Positions 33,530 through 44,324 of a stretch of 64,000 nucleotides of DNA are shown in pieces. The stretch spans positions 62,001 through 126,000 of the forward strand of contig JAYONB010000010.1 in NCBI GenBank assembly GCA_038121105.1, given 5' to 3'. Positions within the stretch are counted from its first letter, which is position 1. Each line of letters begins with the position of its first letter. The notes beneath the pieces are model-generated. The model did not search any database. It was not told the DNA's origin and saw only the letters and a program-made list of their open reading frames with translations. The translations under genes were made by a program, and so were the position numbers. This DNA comes from CALJDF01 sp038121105 (lineage in GTDB: Bacteria > Pseudomonadota > Alphaproteobacteria > SHVP01).

Positions 33530-35191
33530 CTACGTACGTCCGTCCATGCGCATGAGATGCCAAACGAATCGGCTGTTCTTATTTTCGAAGGGGCGTGTGA
33601 CGACGATCTGTTTCGTTCGGCGCGGCTTGCCGCCCTCCCCGAAATAGATGCTCTCTTCGATTTCCGTGGCGCCTTCGGCGGCCTCGAAAATCCACCCCGT
33701 GCCGTTGCCGAGCCTCAAGAGAATTTGCCGTCCATCGCCAAGCCGGGTCGCGGTGACGTTGGGATGAAGGTGGTATCGCCCGACGAGATTTTGCGGCGTC
33801 GCACCGGTCGACGCAGAGCCGGTCTCATGGACGCGTTCTTCGCCGACCAGTTCGTGCCCGTCCTTGGCGATGTGGAATCGCCGGGTGGTCCGCAAGCCAA
33901 AGACGTTTGCATAACTGCTCGTCGCGATTTCCAACCAAGTGTTGTCGCCTTCGTCCCCGCGAAGCACGTTCGGTCCGGTCGCCGTTGCACCGGTCCTTTC
34001 TTGATTGCGATCGTCGATCACGAGAGCCGAATGCGCCGCGGTCGCACGCGATGCGTCGCGCCATGCGCCCCGCACATCGTCGGGGCAACCACAGTTGACG
34101 AACAATCGCTCGCGCCCGATCGAAACTTCGATCGCCAGGGTGGACGCGAAACCCTCGTCATCCAGAAGAACCGGCCCAGTCGTTTCGGCGATCAAACGCA
34201 GTCGACCCTGTTGCAATCGGGTATATCCCGAGGCATCGCTCGATGTGGTCTTTTTGGTGCGTGCGACGACCGTCGCCACGACCTCGGGGTCCTCTTCGTT
34301 CCCGCCGTGAAACACCGCGAGGCCGCCGTCGCCGTGCGTGACCAATCTCAATGCGGCGCCTAACCGGTCGATACTGTCGTTTAGCAAGGCAACATGAGGT
34401 TTTCCTGCGTCGCGGAGTGCGTCGCGCGCCACCAGGAGCGACGGCAAGATGCGGAGCCACTGGGACGGCGATCGTGTCGCGTGGCCCTCCGCAATCGGTC
34501 GCGCCTCGGTGATCAGTCGATCTATTTGCCGATCGTAGGTCGCCAAGCGGCGGCCTAGGGCGAAGCTTGCCGTTAGAAAACTCGCCCGCGCAATGCAGCG
34601 CTGGGGTGCGCTTTCCGCAAGCCCTTGGGCGTGCCCGAGATGGCGATAGTGTTCGCCAATCAGGCGCATGAACGTTTCACCGAAGTCCGGCTCGGCGTCG
34701 ATCAGCAAGAAATCGGCATGCGTCAACCAAGACACGAGCCTGAGTCCCAAAATATCGGGTCGCCACGCTGCCGGGGTCCAGCGCCCAAAATCCAAAGCCC
34801 ATCGGCGGATCAATTCCCGCGTTTGCCGCCGCGCGGTCGCCCCGTCCGCCGTTGCGAAATCGGCGAGCCAGGCGAATTCGTGGCAATGACGCATCCACGA
34901 TGGCGCAAGGTCGGTTTGGCGCCACGGCGCCTCTGTGGCGTTCTCGACGGTGTGGCCACCGAACGTATAGCGGCCTTGGAACATCGCGTTGGCCTTGGTT
35001 GCCGATCCAGGAACGACCGAATGCGGTGTCCAGACGATTTTCGGGTCGCCCCCACGACGCAGCGATGCATGGTAGACATTGGTGCGAAAGACCGTCGATG
35101 CGAGGTGGCGCCGCCATCGCGGTACCTTTGGCGCGGGTCCGCTCGTTGCCGATATTGGCGAAGAGGTCTCGGCCTCGACGTCGACTGTCAC
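33530..35191 (-). CDS. Heparinase II/III-like protein
   Basis: A 553-residue protein with an alpha-helical N-terminal half (the alpha/alpha toroid, e.g. RPDILGLRLVSWLTHADFLL) and a beta-rich C-terminal half of the heparinase II/III type (GDGGLAVFHGGNEEDPE, LFVNCGCPDD, HSALVIDD, VGRYHLHPNVTATRLGDG). True heparinases cleave uronic-acid polysaccharides by beta-elimination; these alphaproteobacterial members have no proven substrate and lack an obvious signal peptide here. The GTG start overlaps the rpe stop (GTGA). In relatives purH commonly comes next; here the glycan island intervenes. Confidence 0.85.
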   Translation of the reverse strand: MTVDVEAETSSPISATSGPAPKVPRWRRHLASTVFRTNVYHASLRRGGDPKIVWTPHSVVPGSATKANAMFQGRYTFGGHTVENATEAPWRQTDLAPSWMRHCHEFAWLADFATADGATARRQTRELIRRWALDFGRWTPAAWRPDILGLRLVSWLTHADFLLIDAEPDFGETFMRLIGEHYRHLGHAQGLAESAPQRCIARASFLTASFALGRRLATYDRQIDRLITEARPIAEGHATRSPSQWLRILPSLLVARDALRDAGKPHVALLNDSIDRLGAALRLVTHGDGGLAVFHGGNEEDPEVVATVVARTKKTTSSDASGYTRLQQGRLRLIAETTGPVLLDDEGFASTLAIEVSIGRERLFVNCGCPDDVRGAWRDASRATAAHSALVIDDRNQERTGATATGPNVLRGDEGDNTWLEIATSSYANVFGLRTTRRFHIAKDGHELVGEERVHETGSASTGATPQNLVGRYHLHPNVTATRLGDGRQILLRLGNGTGWIFEAAEGATEIEESIYFGEGGKPRRTKQIVVTRPFENKNSRFVWHLMRMDGRT

Positions 35192-35856
35192 GAGGTGCTG
35201 GACCTCAGCGCAGCAATGTTTCGGGCGTAGGCGTCGGGGCCGCCCGAAAAGACAGCCGTCCCGGCGACAAGAATATTGGCGCCGGCGGCAATAGCACCGG
35301 GCGCCGTTTCCGACGTGATGCCGCCGTCGACTTCGAGGTCTATGGGACGTCCTCGGGCGTCGATCAGTTCACGAATCCGCGCAATCTTGTCGACTTGCGA
35401 GGCGATAAATTTCTGTCCGCCGAAGCCGGGGTTCACCGACATCACAAGCACCAAATCGACATCGTCGAGGACGTTGTCGATCGCATCGACCGGTGTCCCC
35501 GGGTTCAGGGCGACGCCCGCCTTTTTGCCCAGCGATTTAATGAGCTGCACCGTGCGGTGCACGTGGGGGCCCGCTTCGGGGTGAACGGTGATAATGTCCG
35601 CACCTGCTTCGGCGAAGGCTGTCACCATCGGATCGACCGGCGAAATCATCAAATGAACGTCGAAGGGCAGTTTCGTATGCGGCCGTAGCGCCGCCACAAC
35701 GTTCGGCCCGATCGTCAGATTCGGTACGAAATGACCGTCCATCACGTCGATATGGACAAGGTCGGCGCCGCCTGCTTCGATCGCACGCACCTCGTCGGCA
35801 AGGCGCGCAAAGTCAGCGGCGAGGATGGAAGGTGCGACCCGGACGGTCTGAGACAT
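35188..35856 (-). CDS. rpe: Ribulose-phosphate 3-epimerase
   Basis: A 222-residue TIM-barrel enzyme interconverting ribulose 5-phosphate and xylulose 5-phosphate in the pentose phosphate and Calvin routes. Conserved segments: APSILAADFARLADEV, DLVHIDVMDGHFVPNLTIG with the metal-binding His and catalytic Asp, HLMISPVDPM, VMSVNPGFGGQKFI and LEVDGGI. ATG at 35856 (MSQTVRVAPS) was chosen over one five codons earlier because it fits the family start. It is coupled to the heparinase-like gene. Confidence 0.95.
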   Translation of the reverse strand: MSQTVRVAPSILAADFARLADEVRAIEAGGADLVHIDVMDGHFVPNLTIGPNVVAALRPHTKLPFDVHLMISPVDPMVTAFAEAGADIITVHPEAGPHVHRTVQLIKSLGKKAGVALNPGTPVDAIDNVLDDVDLVLVMSVNPGFGGQKFIASQVDKIARIRELIDARGRPIDLEVDGGITSETAPGAIAAGANILVAGTAVFSGGPDAYARNIAALRSSTS

Positions 35857-35895
35857 GGCTTTCTGTAACAACTTCCCGACTCGGCTGCAACGAGA

Positions 35896-37227
35896 TCATC
35901 CGGGCTTGCGTAAGCGCGAGACAAAAAAACCATCCATGCCGCCGCGATCGCGATCCAGGAAGGGCAGCGTTTGCAAATCGCCATCCGGATCGGGCGCACA
36001 AAGCCCTTGTATCTCGGTCGCCGAGATCGGCGCCCGTTCGGCCTCGTTCTGGTCGACGAAAGTCTTGATGCGCTGCTTTCCCTCCTCGGGTTGCAGCGAA
36101 CACACGGCATAAACCAAGTGCCCGCCCGGGCGTAGAAGGCGCCACGCCGCGGCCAGCAGTTCGCCTTGCAGTTTCGCAGCCTGCGCCACATCGGTTGCGC
36201 GCTTGAGCCAAGGAATATCGGGGTGTCGTCGGATATTGCCGGTGGCGGTACACGGCGCATCCAGCAGGATGGCATCGAAAAGTGTTCCGCCTTGTGGCCG
36301 CCACGTCCGAGCGTCGGCGGTAACCAGCGTCGCGTCCAGCTCCAGCCGGGTGAGGTTTTCCTGCACGCGCTTGAGACGGGCGCCATCGACCTCGACGGCG
36401 GTGACGGTCGCGCCAACGCTCGCCAGTTGTGCGGTCTTGCCGCCGGGTGCTGCACAAAGGTCGGCGATCTGGGCGCTGCTTGGGTCGGCGAGCATCGAAA
36501 GAAGAACACGCGCCGGCAGTGACGCCGCGACATCCTGAACCCACCATGCACCTTCTTCGAAACCATCCAAGATCGGCACGTTGTGGGCTCGCGCAAGGCG
36601 CACCGTGCCGGGAACGAGGGTCTGCCCCTCCAGCCTCTCCGCCCAAAGCGTGGTTTCGTTAGGTTTGGCGATCGTCAAATCCAGCGGTGGCTCGGTCAGA
36701 TGGGCCGCGGCAATTTCGGCTGCTGTTTCCGGGCCGTAGTGTTGCAGCCACGACTCCCAAAGCCAGTCCGGGACATTGACGCCCGGTGCCGTCACCGCAT
36801 CTTCAGGCTGCGGTGCCATTTTTCGAGTGACGGCATTCACCAAGGGCCCGAAGCGTCCGGGGCACCGCTTGGCTTGTTCGACGGCGCAATTGACCACGGC
36901 GTGGCTGGCCGTCCCCAAGAACGCTATCTGCGCCGCTGCGAGACGCAAGATGTGCTGCACCTCGAGCGCCCTACGCGGCAACGGGCGTTGCAGCAGTTTG
37001 CCGATCATGGCGTCGATCTCGCCCAGGCGGCGCAGCGTCGTCATCGCGATAAGTCGGCCAAAGGCGCGATCCGCCATGGCCAGTTTGCTGTGTCGCCCGG
37101 TGGCGTCCTCCAGGATGTCGGTCAGCGACCGACCGTCGTCCAGAACCCCACGAAGGAGGTCGAGCGCGACATCGCGTGTCGGGAGGCCGGCGGTTTTTGA
37201 CCGGGCGTGCCGGGTCGAGGGCGCCAC
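35896..37227 (-). CDS. rsmB: 16S rRNA m5C methyltransferase RsmB/Sun family
   Basis: A 443-residue protein: an NusB-like RNA-binding N-terminal domain (about 15-145) followed by a SAM-dependent m5C methyltransferase domain. Motifs: IADLCAAPGGKTAQLAS (SAM site), ILLDAPCTATGNIRRHPDI (motif IV with the releasing Cys) and YAVCSLQPEEG (motif VI with the nucleophilic Cys). RsmB methylates C967 of 16S rRNA in E. coli. The start is GTG at 37227, directly abutting the htpX stop with no spacer. Confidence 0.95.
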   Translation of the reverse strand: MAPSTRHARSKTAGLPTRDVALDLLRGVLDDGRSLTDILEDATGRHSKLAMADRAFGRLIAMTTLRRLGEIDAMIGKLLQRPLPRRALEVQHILRLAAAQIAFLGTASHAVVNCAVEQAKRCPGRFGPLVNAVTRKMAPQPEDAVTAPGVNVPDWLWESWLQHYGPETAAEIAAAHLTEPPLDLTIAKPNETTLWAERLEGQTLVPGTVRLARAHNVPILDGFEEGAWWVQDVAASLPARVLLSMLADPSSAQIADLCAAPGGKTAQLASVGATVTAVEVDGARLKRVQENLTRLELDATLVTADARTWRPQGGTLFDAILLDAPCTATGNIRRHPDIPWLKRATDVAQAAKLQGELLAAAWRLLRPGGHLVYAVCSLQPEEGKQRIKTFVDQNEAERAPISATEIQGLCAPDPDGDLQTLPFLDRDRGGMDGFFVSRLRKPG

Positions 37228-38064
37228 CTATTCCCAGGGGTCCGACAGACCGGCCAACCGGCGCAATCGGAGAATGCGCGCGCTGCTCGGCGGGTGGGTC
37301 GAAAGCAAACCAAGGACCCGGTCGCGCCGAGGGCCGAACCGATAGGTCTCGAATGCCCACGTTCGAGGTGCGGGCGTCGATTTCCCGAGATCAAGCGAGT
37401 CGATTCGCTCCAAGGCGTTGGCTATCCAAAGCGGATTACCGCATAGCTTGGCGCCAAGGCGGTCGGCACCGAATTCGCGCGACCTGCAGACGGCCATTTG
37501 GCCCAGCGCCGCAAAAGTCGCAAAGATCGTCATGATCGGTAGCGTGACAAGCCCCCCATGGGTCCCGGCCCAGATCGCGACGGCTCCAGCGCCCAATGTC
37601 CCGAAGCCAACACCCATCCCTACGGCGATCGCGGTCAAAAACCGGCCATCGCGCTGCACGATGTGGGCGATCTCGTGTGCAAGAACGCCGTATATCTCGC
37701 GTTCCGAGAGCGACGCGAGAAGGCCCGAGGACAACGCAACGGTCGCGACTGGGCGATCACGTCCCGATGTAAAAGCGTTCGGGGCCTCCGAATCGACGAG
37801 AAAAAGGTTCGGCGTCGGCACCCCTGCCCGCATCGCTATCGTCCGGGCGATGGTTCGGATCGGCAGTTTCGGCCACCCGCTCAATCTTTGGCGGGCGAGC
37901 CGTGCGTCGGCCATCCGCCACTCGAGGGCCAGGCCGATGGCAACGACCGCCACAAGCGTGACGGTCAATGTCTGGAGCCAAGGCACACCGATATTGGCCG
38001 GCCCCGCGGTAAGGGTCATCGCGATGGCGCCTGAAAGCAGCGTTGCGGTACGTGCGTAGTTCAT
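37228..38064 (-). CDS. htpX: HtpX-family membrane zinc metalloprotease
   Basis: A 278-residue M48-family protein with two N-terminal membrane helices (about 8-50), the zinc motif YGVLAHEIAHIVQRD (HEIAH) near residue 125-139, then two further hydrophobic segments and SREFGADRLGAKLCG, which carries the third zinc ligand Glu. HtpX degrades damaged inner-membrane proteins. ATG at 38064 (MNYARTATLL) was chosen over an upstream start because it matches the family. It heads the htpX-rsmB-rpe-heparinase run. Confidence 0.9.
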   Translation of the reverse strand: MNYARTATLLSGAIAMTLTAGPANIGVPWLQTLTVTLVAVVAIGLALEWRMADARLARQRLSGWPKLPIRTIARTIAMRAGVPTPNLFLVDSEAPNAFTSGRDRPVATVALSSGLLASLSEREIYGVLAHEIAHIVQRDGRFLTAIAVGMGVGFGTLGAGAVAIWAGTHGGLVTLPIMTIFATFAALGQMAVCRSREFGADRLGAKLCGNPLWIANALERIDSLDLGKSTPAPRTWAFETYRFGPRRDRVLGLLSTHPPSSARILRLRRLAGLSDPWE

Positions 38065-38146
38065 GTTCTCGATTTGTCGCCTTTTCGGTTTCCGACCGGC
38101 GGCCAAACCCCGATACTACAGACCTCCGAGACGCGAGGCGACAGCC

Positions 38147-38320
38147 GTGGAAAAAACCAAAGCTGCGAAGACGCCGGAAGATACCGGGTCCAAGCAGGAC
38201 AAGAGCGGGTCCAACGCCGCGAAAACAACTGCCAAACCCCCCGAGCATGGCGGCCCCAAGGGCTTGGAGCCGACGCGCTACGGTGACTGGGAACGCAAGG
38301 GCATCGCCGTCGACTTCTAA
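38147..38320 (+). CDS. DUF1674 protein, SdhAF4-like succinate dehydrogenase assembly factor
   Basis: A 57-residue protein whose last third, GGPKGLEPTRYGDWERKG ending in VDF, is the hallmark of DUF1674/SDHAF4. In mitochondria and bacteria that family helps flavinylated SdhA mature and shields it before it joins SdhB. The N-terminal part is Lys/Glu-rich and looks disordered. GTG at 38147 gives a family-like length; an in-frame ATG at 38063 would add 28 residues without family support. It is divergent from htpX, an arrangement common in alphaproteobacteria. Confidence 0.85.
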   Translation: MEKTKAAKTPEDTGSKQDKSGSNAAKTTAKPPEHGGPKGLEPTRYGDWERKGIAVDF

Positions 38321-38324
38321 CCGG

Positions 38325-40262
<1,938 letters not shown>

Positions 40263-40383
40263 GCTGGTCTCCCGATTTGCCGTTATCCGGTCATTGTGGG
40301 GCGGAATTATCAGGGTGTCATTGCGTCAGCACAAGAAGCCCCACCGGGTAGGCGCGGCGAGATGCGCTCTATATGTTCACGCC

Positions 40384-41109
40384 ATGCAGCTAGCCCATTG
40401 CACTTGGCCCGATGTGGAGCGCTATCTAGAGCGCAGCACGGGCGTGCTGATCCCGGTGGGGTCGATCGAGCAGCACGGACCCACCGCGTTGATAGGGACC
40501 GACACGATCTGTGCTGAAGCGATTGCCGCCGCCGCCGGTACCGCCCTCGACGCTCTGGTGGCGGCGCCGATTCCCGTCGGACTGGCCGAACATCACATGG
40601 CGTTCGCGGGGTCGATGACCTTGCGCAAAGAGACGTTTGTCGCGCTCATCGAGGACTACACGACGTCGCTCTACCGGCACGGATTTCGTCGGTTTTATTT
40701 CGTCAACGGGCACGGCGGTAATATCGCGACGCTGAATGCGACGCTGAAGAACATGAACGGCAACAAAGCCGCGCCGGACGCCGCCTATACCTTCGTCAAT
40801 TGGTGGGCCGGGCCGCGCACGAAAAAGCTGCGTGCGGCGTGGTACGGCGAGGGAGAGGGGCTGCATGCTACGCCCAGCGAGATCGCCGTTACGCAAGCGG
40901 TCTTCCCGAACGCAACCAAACCGGTCCGCCGCCTCGATCCGGCCTCAACCGCAAAAACCATCGGCACTGCGGAAACCTATCGTGCGACCTATCCGGATGG
41001 ACGCATGGGGTCGGACCCGGCGCTCGCCACGCCCGAGGCCGGCCGGGCTTTGATCGCTTCGGCGGTTGACGACATCGCCGAACACTACCGGGAATTCGTG
41101 GCGCGCTAG
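40384..41109 (+). CDS. Creatininase-family amidohydrolase
   Basis: A 241-residue protein of the creatininase/MftE-like superfamily, with zinc-binding segments VLIPVGSIEQHGPTAL (Glu, His), GTDTICAE (Asp) and FYFVNGHGGNIATLN, plus EGLHATPSEIAVTQ. Members hydrolyse cyclic amides such as creatinine, or act on formamide pyrimidine or mycofactocin intermediates; the specific substrate is not evident. ATG at 40384 was chosen; an upstream extension is not family-like. Divergent from acs, and its stop overlaps the Rieske gene tail to tail. Confidence 0.85.
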   Translation: MQLAHCTWPDVERYLERSTGVLIPVGSIEQHGPTALIGTDTICAEAIAAAAGTALDALVAAPIPVGLAEHHMAFAGSMTLRKETFVALIEDYTTSLYRHGFRRFYFVNGHGGNIATLNATLKNMNGNKAAPDAAYTFVNWWAGPRTKKLRAAWYGEGEGLHATPSEIAVTQAVFPNATKPVRRLDPASTAKTIGTAETYRATYPDGRMGSDPALATPEAGRALIASAVDDIAEHYREFVAR

Positions 41110-41531
41110 CCGACCGGATCGGTCGGCGGGTCGATCCGCACCGTCCCGTCTTCGACGACAATAGGGATCGGCGTTAGGGGTTTGCCCAAGCACGGACCGT
41201 GAATGCACACACCATCGTCGATCCGAAACTTCGCACCGTGGGTAGTGCAATGAATGTAGCGCCGCTCGTAGTCGAGAAATTCGCCTGGCGTCCAATCCAT
41301 CGGCGCCCAGGCGTGCGGACACACGTTGGCGTACGCCACCAGTCCGTCAGCGTCAACCGGTCCTTGCGGGCCACCGGCCGGCGGTCGCATAACGAACATC
41401 TCGAACGAATTGGCGCCCGACCCGAACGAAAACACCCGGCTGGTGCCCACCGCAATCTCGCTTGCCGGGCAAAGGTCGACGCGGCCCTCGGGTGCGCCGG
41501 GAAACAGACGATAATCGAACGGCGTGTTCAG
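41106..41531 (-). CDS. Rieske [2Fe-2S] protein, probable CTG start
   Basis: A small Rieske ferredoxin-like protein. Cluster ligands are visible as ANVCPHAWAPMDW (C-x-H) and YIHCTTHGAKFRIDDG (C-x2-H). The first ATG/GTG/TTG in frame is GTG at 41450, which would remove the first beta strands. Family-like sequence (PFDYRLFPGAPEGRVDL, then CPASEIAVGTSRVFSFG) continues upstream to a CTG at 41531-41529 that overlaps the TGA of the EVE gene as CTGA, matching the many ATGA/GTGA/TTGA couplings around it. I therefore propose 141 residues with a CTG start; the minimum is 114. It probably delivers electrons to an oxygenase or acts in redox sensing. Confidence 0.75.
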   Translation of the reverse strand: MNTPFDYRLFPGAPEGRVDLCPASEIAVGTSRVFSFGSGANSFEMFVMRPPAGGPQGPVDADGLVAYANVCPHAWAPMDWTPGEFLDYERRYIHCTTHGAKFRIDDGVCIHGPCLGKPLTPIPIVVEDGTVRIDPPTDPVG

Positions 41532-41941
41532 GATTTCACGCCACCCATCTTGCAGATCAGTTTCCAGGACTTGGCATCGACCTTCTGTACCGAAAGCCGC
41601 GACAGCCGGACCAACTCCATGTCGGCAAGTTTTGGTTCTTCTTTAACCTGCTTCAACGTTACCGGCGTTTTCATCGGTTGTTCGGTCTTTACGTCGACCA
41701 TCACAAAGCGACCGCTTTCGTCGGTGAAGTCGGGGTAGGCCTCTTTCGCGACGGTCACGATCCCGACAATCTGCCGCTCGCCGCCGGAGTGATAGAAGAA
41801 GCACTTATCGCCCTTCTTCATCGCACTGAGGTTGGCGCGTGCGGTGAAGTTGCGAACCCCGTCCCAGTGTTCGACATCCTTCTTCACCTGGTCGTCCCAA
41901 GACCATGTCTCGGGCTCGCTCTTGATCAACCAATAGGCCAT
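41528..41941 (-). CDS. EVE-domain protein (thymocyte nuclear protein 1-like)
   Basis: A 137-residue single EVE domain, a PUA-like fold that binds modified bases in nucleic acids. It starts AYWLIKSEPETWSWDDQV, then WDGVRNFTARANLSAMKKGD and FFYHSGGERQIVGIVTV, as in the human THYN1 family. Bacterial members are widespread beside YciI and gpsA genes in alphaproteobacteria. The cellular role is unsettled. It is followed by the Rieske gene and immediately preceded by a YciI gene. Confidence 0.93.
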   Translation of the reverse strand: MAYWLIKSEPETWSWDDQVKKDVEHWDGVRNFTARANLSAMKKGDKCFFYHSGGERQIVGIVTVAKEAYPDFTDESGRFVMVDVKTEQPMKTPVTLKQVKEEPKLADMELVRLSRLSVQKVDAKSWKLICKMGGVKS

Positions 41942-42241
41942 CTAGCTCTCCGGTTTGTCCGCGCCGGACATCCACTGCCAGCGACGCACCGTAATCTGTT
42001 CGAACAGTCCGGCACGCGTGTAGGGATCGGCCTCGATGAACGCGCGCGCGGCGTCAATCGTATCGGCTTCGTAAACGATCAGGCTGCCGCATTGGGCATC
42101 GCCGGAATCGGTCGTCATTGGGCCGGCGGCACGCACGGCGCCGCCGGCCTTCCGAAAATGAGTGCGGTGTTCGTCCAACTTTTCCTTGCGTACCGCCCCG
42201 CGGTCGGGCCGATCCAGGCAAAAAATCGCGAAAAGCGTCAT
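41942..42241 (-). CDS. YciI-family protein (copy 1)
   Basis: A 99-residue ferredoxin-like-fold protein with the YciI signature: MTLFAIFCLDRP at the start, HRTHFRKAGG (conserved His), AAGPMTTDSGD and SLIVYEADTIDAARAFIEAD ending DPYTRAGLF. YciI proteins have a His-Asp pair and may be small hydrolases or lyases; the substrate is unknown. It directly abuts both the EVE gene and a second YciI gene, forming a tight operon downstream of gpsA. Confidence 0.9.
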   Translation of the reverse strand: MTLFAIFCLDRPDRGAVRKEKLDEHRTHFRKAGGAVRAAGPMTTDSGDAQCGSLIVYEADTIDAARAFIEADPYTRAGLFEQITVRRWQWMSGADKPES

Positions 42242-42541
42242 CTAGCCCTTCGGGGCCCAGGCGCCGACCACCGGTTTGAACTCGCGCACTACGACGCTGT
42301 CCCAGACACCCGCGGCATGAAACGGATCGCTTTCCACCATCGCCTTTGCGGCGTCTGCATTGTCGGCTTCGACAACCAAGAAACTCGCTTCGCGGTCTTC
42401 GCCGGCCATCGGCGGGCAGGGGCCAGCGAGCATAAGCTTGTCCATGAATTTGCCGATATGGCCCATGTGGGCTTCGTGGTTTTCTTTGCGTAAACGCGTG
42501 CCGTCGGCGCTGTCGGCGCAATAGATTGCGTAATAAGCCAT
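42242..42541 (-). CDS. YciI-family protein (copy 2)
   Basis: A 99-residue YciI protein, tandem paralogue of the neighbour: AYYAIYCADSADGT, HMGHIGKFMDKL with the conserved His, AGPCPPMAGED, VVEADNADAAKAMVESDPFH. The ATG at 42541 was chosen because it aligns with the neighbour copy; GGAGG lies just before it on the minus strand. The two copies differ at many positions, so the duplication is old. Function is unknown. Confidence 0.9.
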   Translation of the reverse strand: MAYYAIYCADSADGTRLRKENHEAHMGHIGKFMDKLMLAGPCPPMAGEDREASFLVVEADNADAAKAMVESDPFHAAGVWDSVVVREFKPVVGAWAPKG

Positions 42542-42630
42542 TTGTTGTCCTCCCGAGTTTTTGGATGACGCCAATGTAGCGGAAATGGGTGTCCAACGGC
42601 CAGGGACCGGCCCGGCCGCAATCCGTCGGG

Positions 42631-43629
42631 CTAACCGGTTTCCGCGCGGAACGGTCGGTTCAGCAAAGCTTCGATGGCGTCGTCGATCCCGGTTCCTTTG
42701 TTGATAACCGCATCGACCGCGCCGCAAATAGGTAAATCGATTTTCTTGGCGGTGGCGATCGCGACGGCGGCAGCGGCGGTGTAGGCACCTTCGGCAACCG
42801 ACTTGCGAGCCCCCAGGAACTCCTTAGCTGCCTCCCCGTGCGCCAACGCGAGACCAAGCGAGTGGTTGCGCGATTTGGACGAGCCACAGGTGAGAACCAA
42901 GTCGCCCAGCCCGCTTAAGCCCATCAGCGTGATCCCCTTGCCGCCCAGCGCTTCGCCGAAGCGCAACATCTCCGCCAAGCCCCGCGTGATGACCGCGGCT
43001 TTGGCGTTCTCGCCCAATTCGCGACCCGCGACGATGCCCGCGGCAATGGCCAGCACGTTCTTGAGGGCTCCCCCGATCTGTGCACCGATCACATCGTCCG
43101 AGAGGTAGGGACGAAACGTCGGGCTGCCGAGGCTTTCCGCCAAGTCGGTGCCGACGTCTTCGTCGCCGCAGGCCAACGTCACGCCGGTCGGCAAACCGCG
43201 CGCCACCTCGTCGGCAAAGGTTGGGCCCGACAGCACCGCGGGGAGGGCATGCGGCACCGTCTCATGCAGGACGTCGCTGAGGAGGGCATTGGTTTCGAGT
43301 TCGATGCCCTTCGCGCACAAAAGAACCGGCAACCCCTCGCGAATATGAGGTGCGGCGTCTTCGGCAACCGAGCGAAAGTGCTGCGTTGGCGCGACGAACA
43401 AGAGAGCTTCCGCGTCGCACGCCACAGCGATGTCGTTGGTGGCTCGAACATGCGGGTTGATCTCGACATCGGGCAGATAGATCGGATTGCGGTGCGTTGT
43501 ATTGACCGCCGTGACGACTTCTTCTTCGCGTGCCCACAGCACGCAGGCCTTGCCGTTTGCGGCGACGACATTGGCAAGCGCGGTACCCCATGCGCCCGCC
43601 CCGATTACGCCGAATTTGCGGATTGCCAT
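42631..43629 (-). CDS. gpsA: NAD(P)-dependent glycerol-3-phosphate dehydrogenase
   Basis: A 332-residue cytosolic enzyme reducing dihydroxyacetone phosphate to sn-glycerol 3-phosphate for phospholipid synthesis. Motifs: FGVIGAGAWGTALANVVA (NAD site), FVAPTQHFRSVAED, LCAKGIELETNALLSDV, GGALKNVLAIAAGIVAG with the catalytic Lys, and GLSGLGDLVLTCGSSKSRNH. Full length. It lies downstream of tsaD, as in many alphaproteobacteria, here with a 2OG-oxygenase-like gene in between. Confidence 0.96.
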   Translation of the reverse strand: MAIRKFGVIGAGAWGTALANVVAANGKACVLWAREEEVVTAVNTTHRNPIYLPDVEINPHVRATNDIAVACDAEALLFVAPTQHFRSVAEDAAPHIREGLPVLLCAKGIELETNALLSDVLHETVPHALPAVLSGPTFADEVARGLPTGVTLACGDEDVGTDLAESLGSPTFRPYLSDDVIGAQIGGALKNVLAIAAGIVAGRELGENAKAAVITRGLAEMLRFGEALGGKGITLMGLSGLGDLVLTCGSSKSRNHSLGLALAHGEAAKEFLGARKSVAEGAYTAAAAVAIATAKKIDLPICGAVDAVINKGTGIDDAIEALLNRPFRAETG

Positions 43630-43632
43630 CGT

Positions 43633-44289
43633 TTAGGCCGCCACGGCGAGATTGAAGGCGATAGAAATGCGGTCGCCGTCGCCGTGGTACGGCCGCACGC
43701 CATGCGACAGCCAAGAGGGAAACATCAGCATCACGCCGGCGCGCGGGCTTAGCAGTTCCGTGGCGCCCACCGAATTTCCGCCCGGTCCATGAAAACACAA
43801 AGTGGGGGCATACATCGAAGGGCCCGCACCACGTGGATCCATAATAACGAACTCGCCGCCCAGGGATTTGTCCTCCGCGATGCCGCCGTCGTCGACGTAA
43901 TAAACGCCAGACCAGAAACAACCGGGATGAACGTGAAACTCGTTGCTGTGCCCGGCGCGATTGATATTGGCCCACGCGTTGACCTGCCACTCGACATCGG
44001 AAGGTCGTCCGCTGCGGCTCGCGGTCATGCGATCGGCCAACATCCGCGCGCTTTCGATGATTTGTTCCGCGCCGCTGCCACCCCACTTGGGTAGATCGCG
44101 GTCGGAATGCCAGCCGCCGATATTGCTGTCATAGGTGTCGCGCGGCGCCTCTTTCTTTTCGCGCGCCAGAATCATCTTCTTGAGTTTCTTGTTGAGCTTG
44201 TCTGCATCCGGCAGCATCGCCATCGCGATGGGCGTGGGGAAGGCGTTTCGTACTTCCACCCGTTCGGGCATTTGCTCTTCGCTCAACAT
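43633..44289 (-). CDS. Putative 2OG-Fe(II) oxygenase (TIGR02466-type)
   Basis: A 218-residue protein resembling the TIGR02466 family, with a double-stranded beta-helix. Iron-ligand candidates are in HSNEFHVHPGCFWSGVYYVD and in FPSWLSHGVRPYHGDGDRIS, where the distal His and the 2OG-binding Arg would lie. Homologues hydroxylate small molecules or proteins; the substrate is unknown. It starts MLSEEQMPERVEVRNAFP. It sits between tsaD and gpsA, only three bases ahead of gpsA, so it is co-transcribed with translation and phospholipid genes. Confidence 0.8.
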   Translation of the reverse strand: MLSEEQMPERVEVRNAFPTPIAMAMLPDADKLNKKLKKMILAREKKEAPRDTYDSNIGGWHSDRDLPKWGGSGAEQIIESARMLADRMTASRSGRPSDVEWQVNAWANINRAGHSNEFHVHPGCFWSGVYYVDDGGIAEDKSLGGEFVIMDPRGAGPSMYAPTLCFHGPGGNSVGATELLSPRAGVMLMFPSWLSHGVRPYHGDGDRISIAFNLAVAA

Positions 44290-44324
44290 GAAACTCTCCT
44301 TATCCGCGTCCGGTCCCCTCTAGC

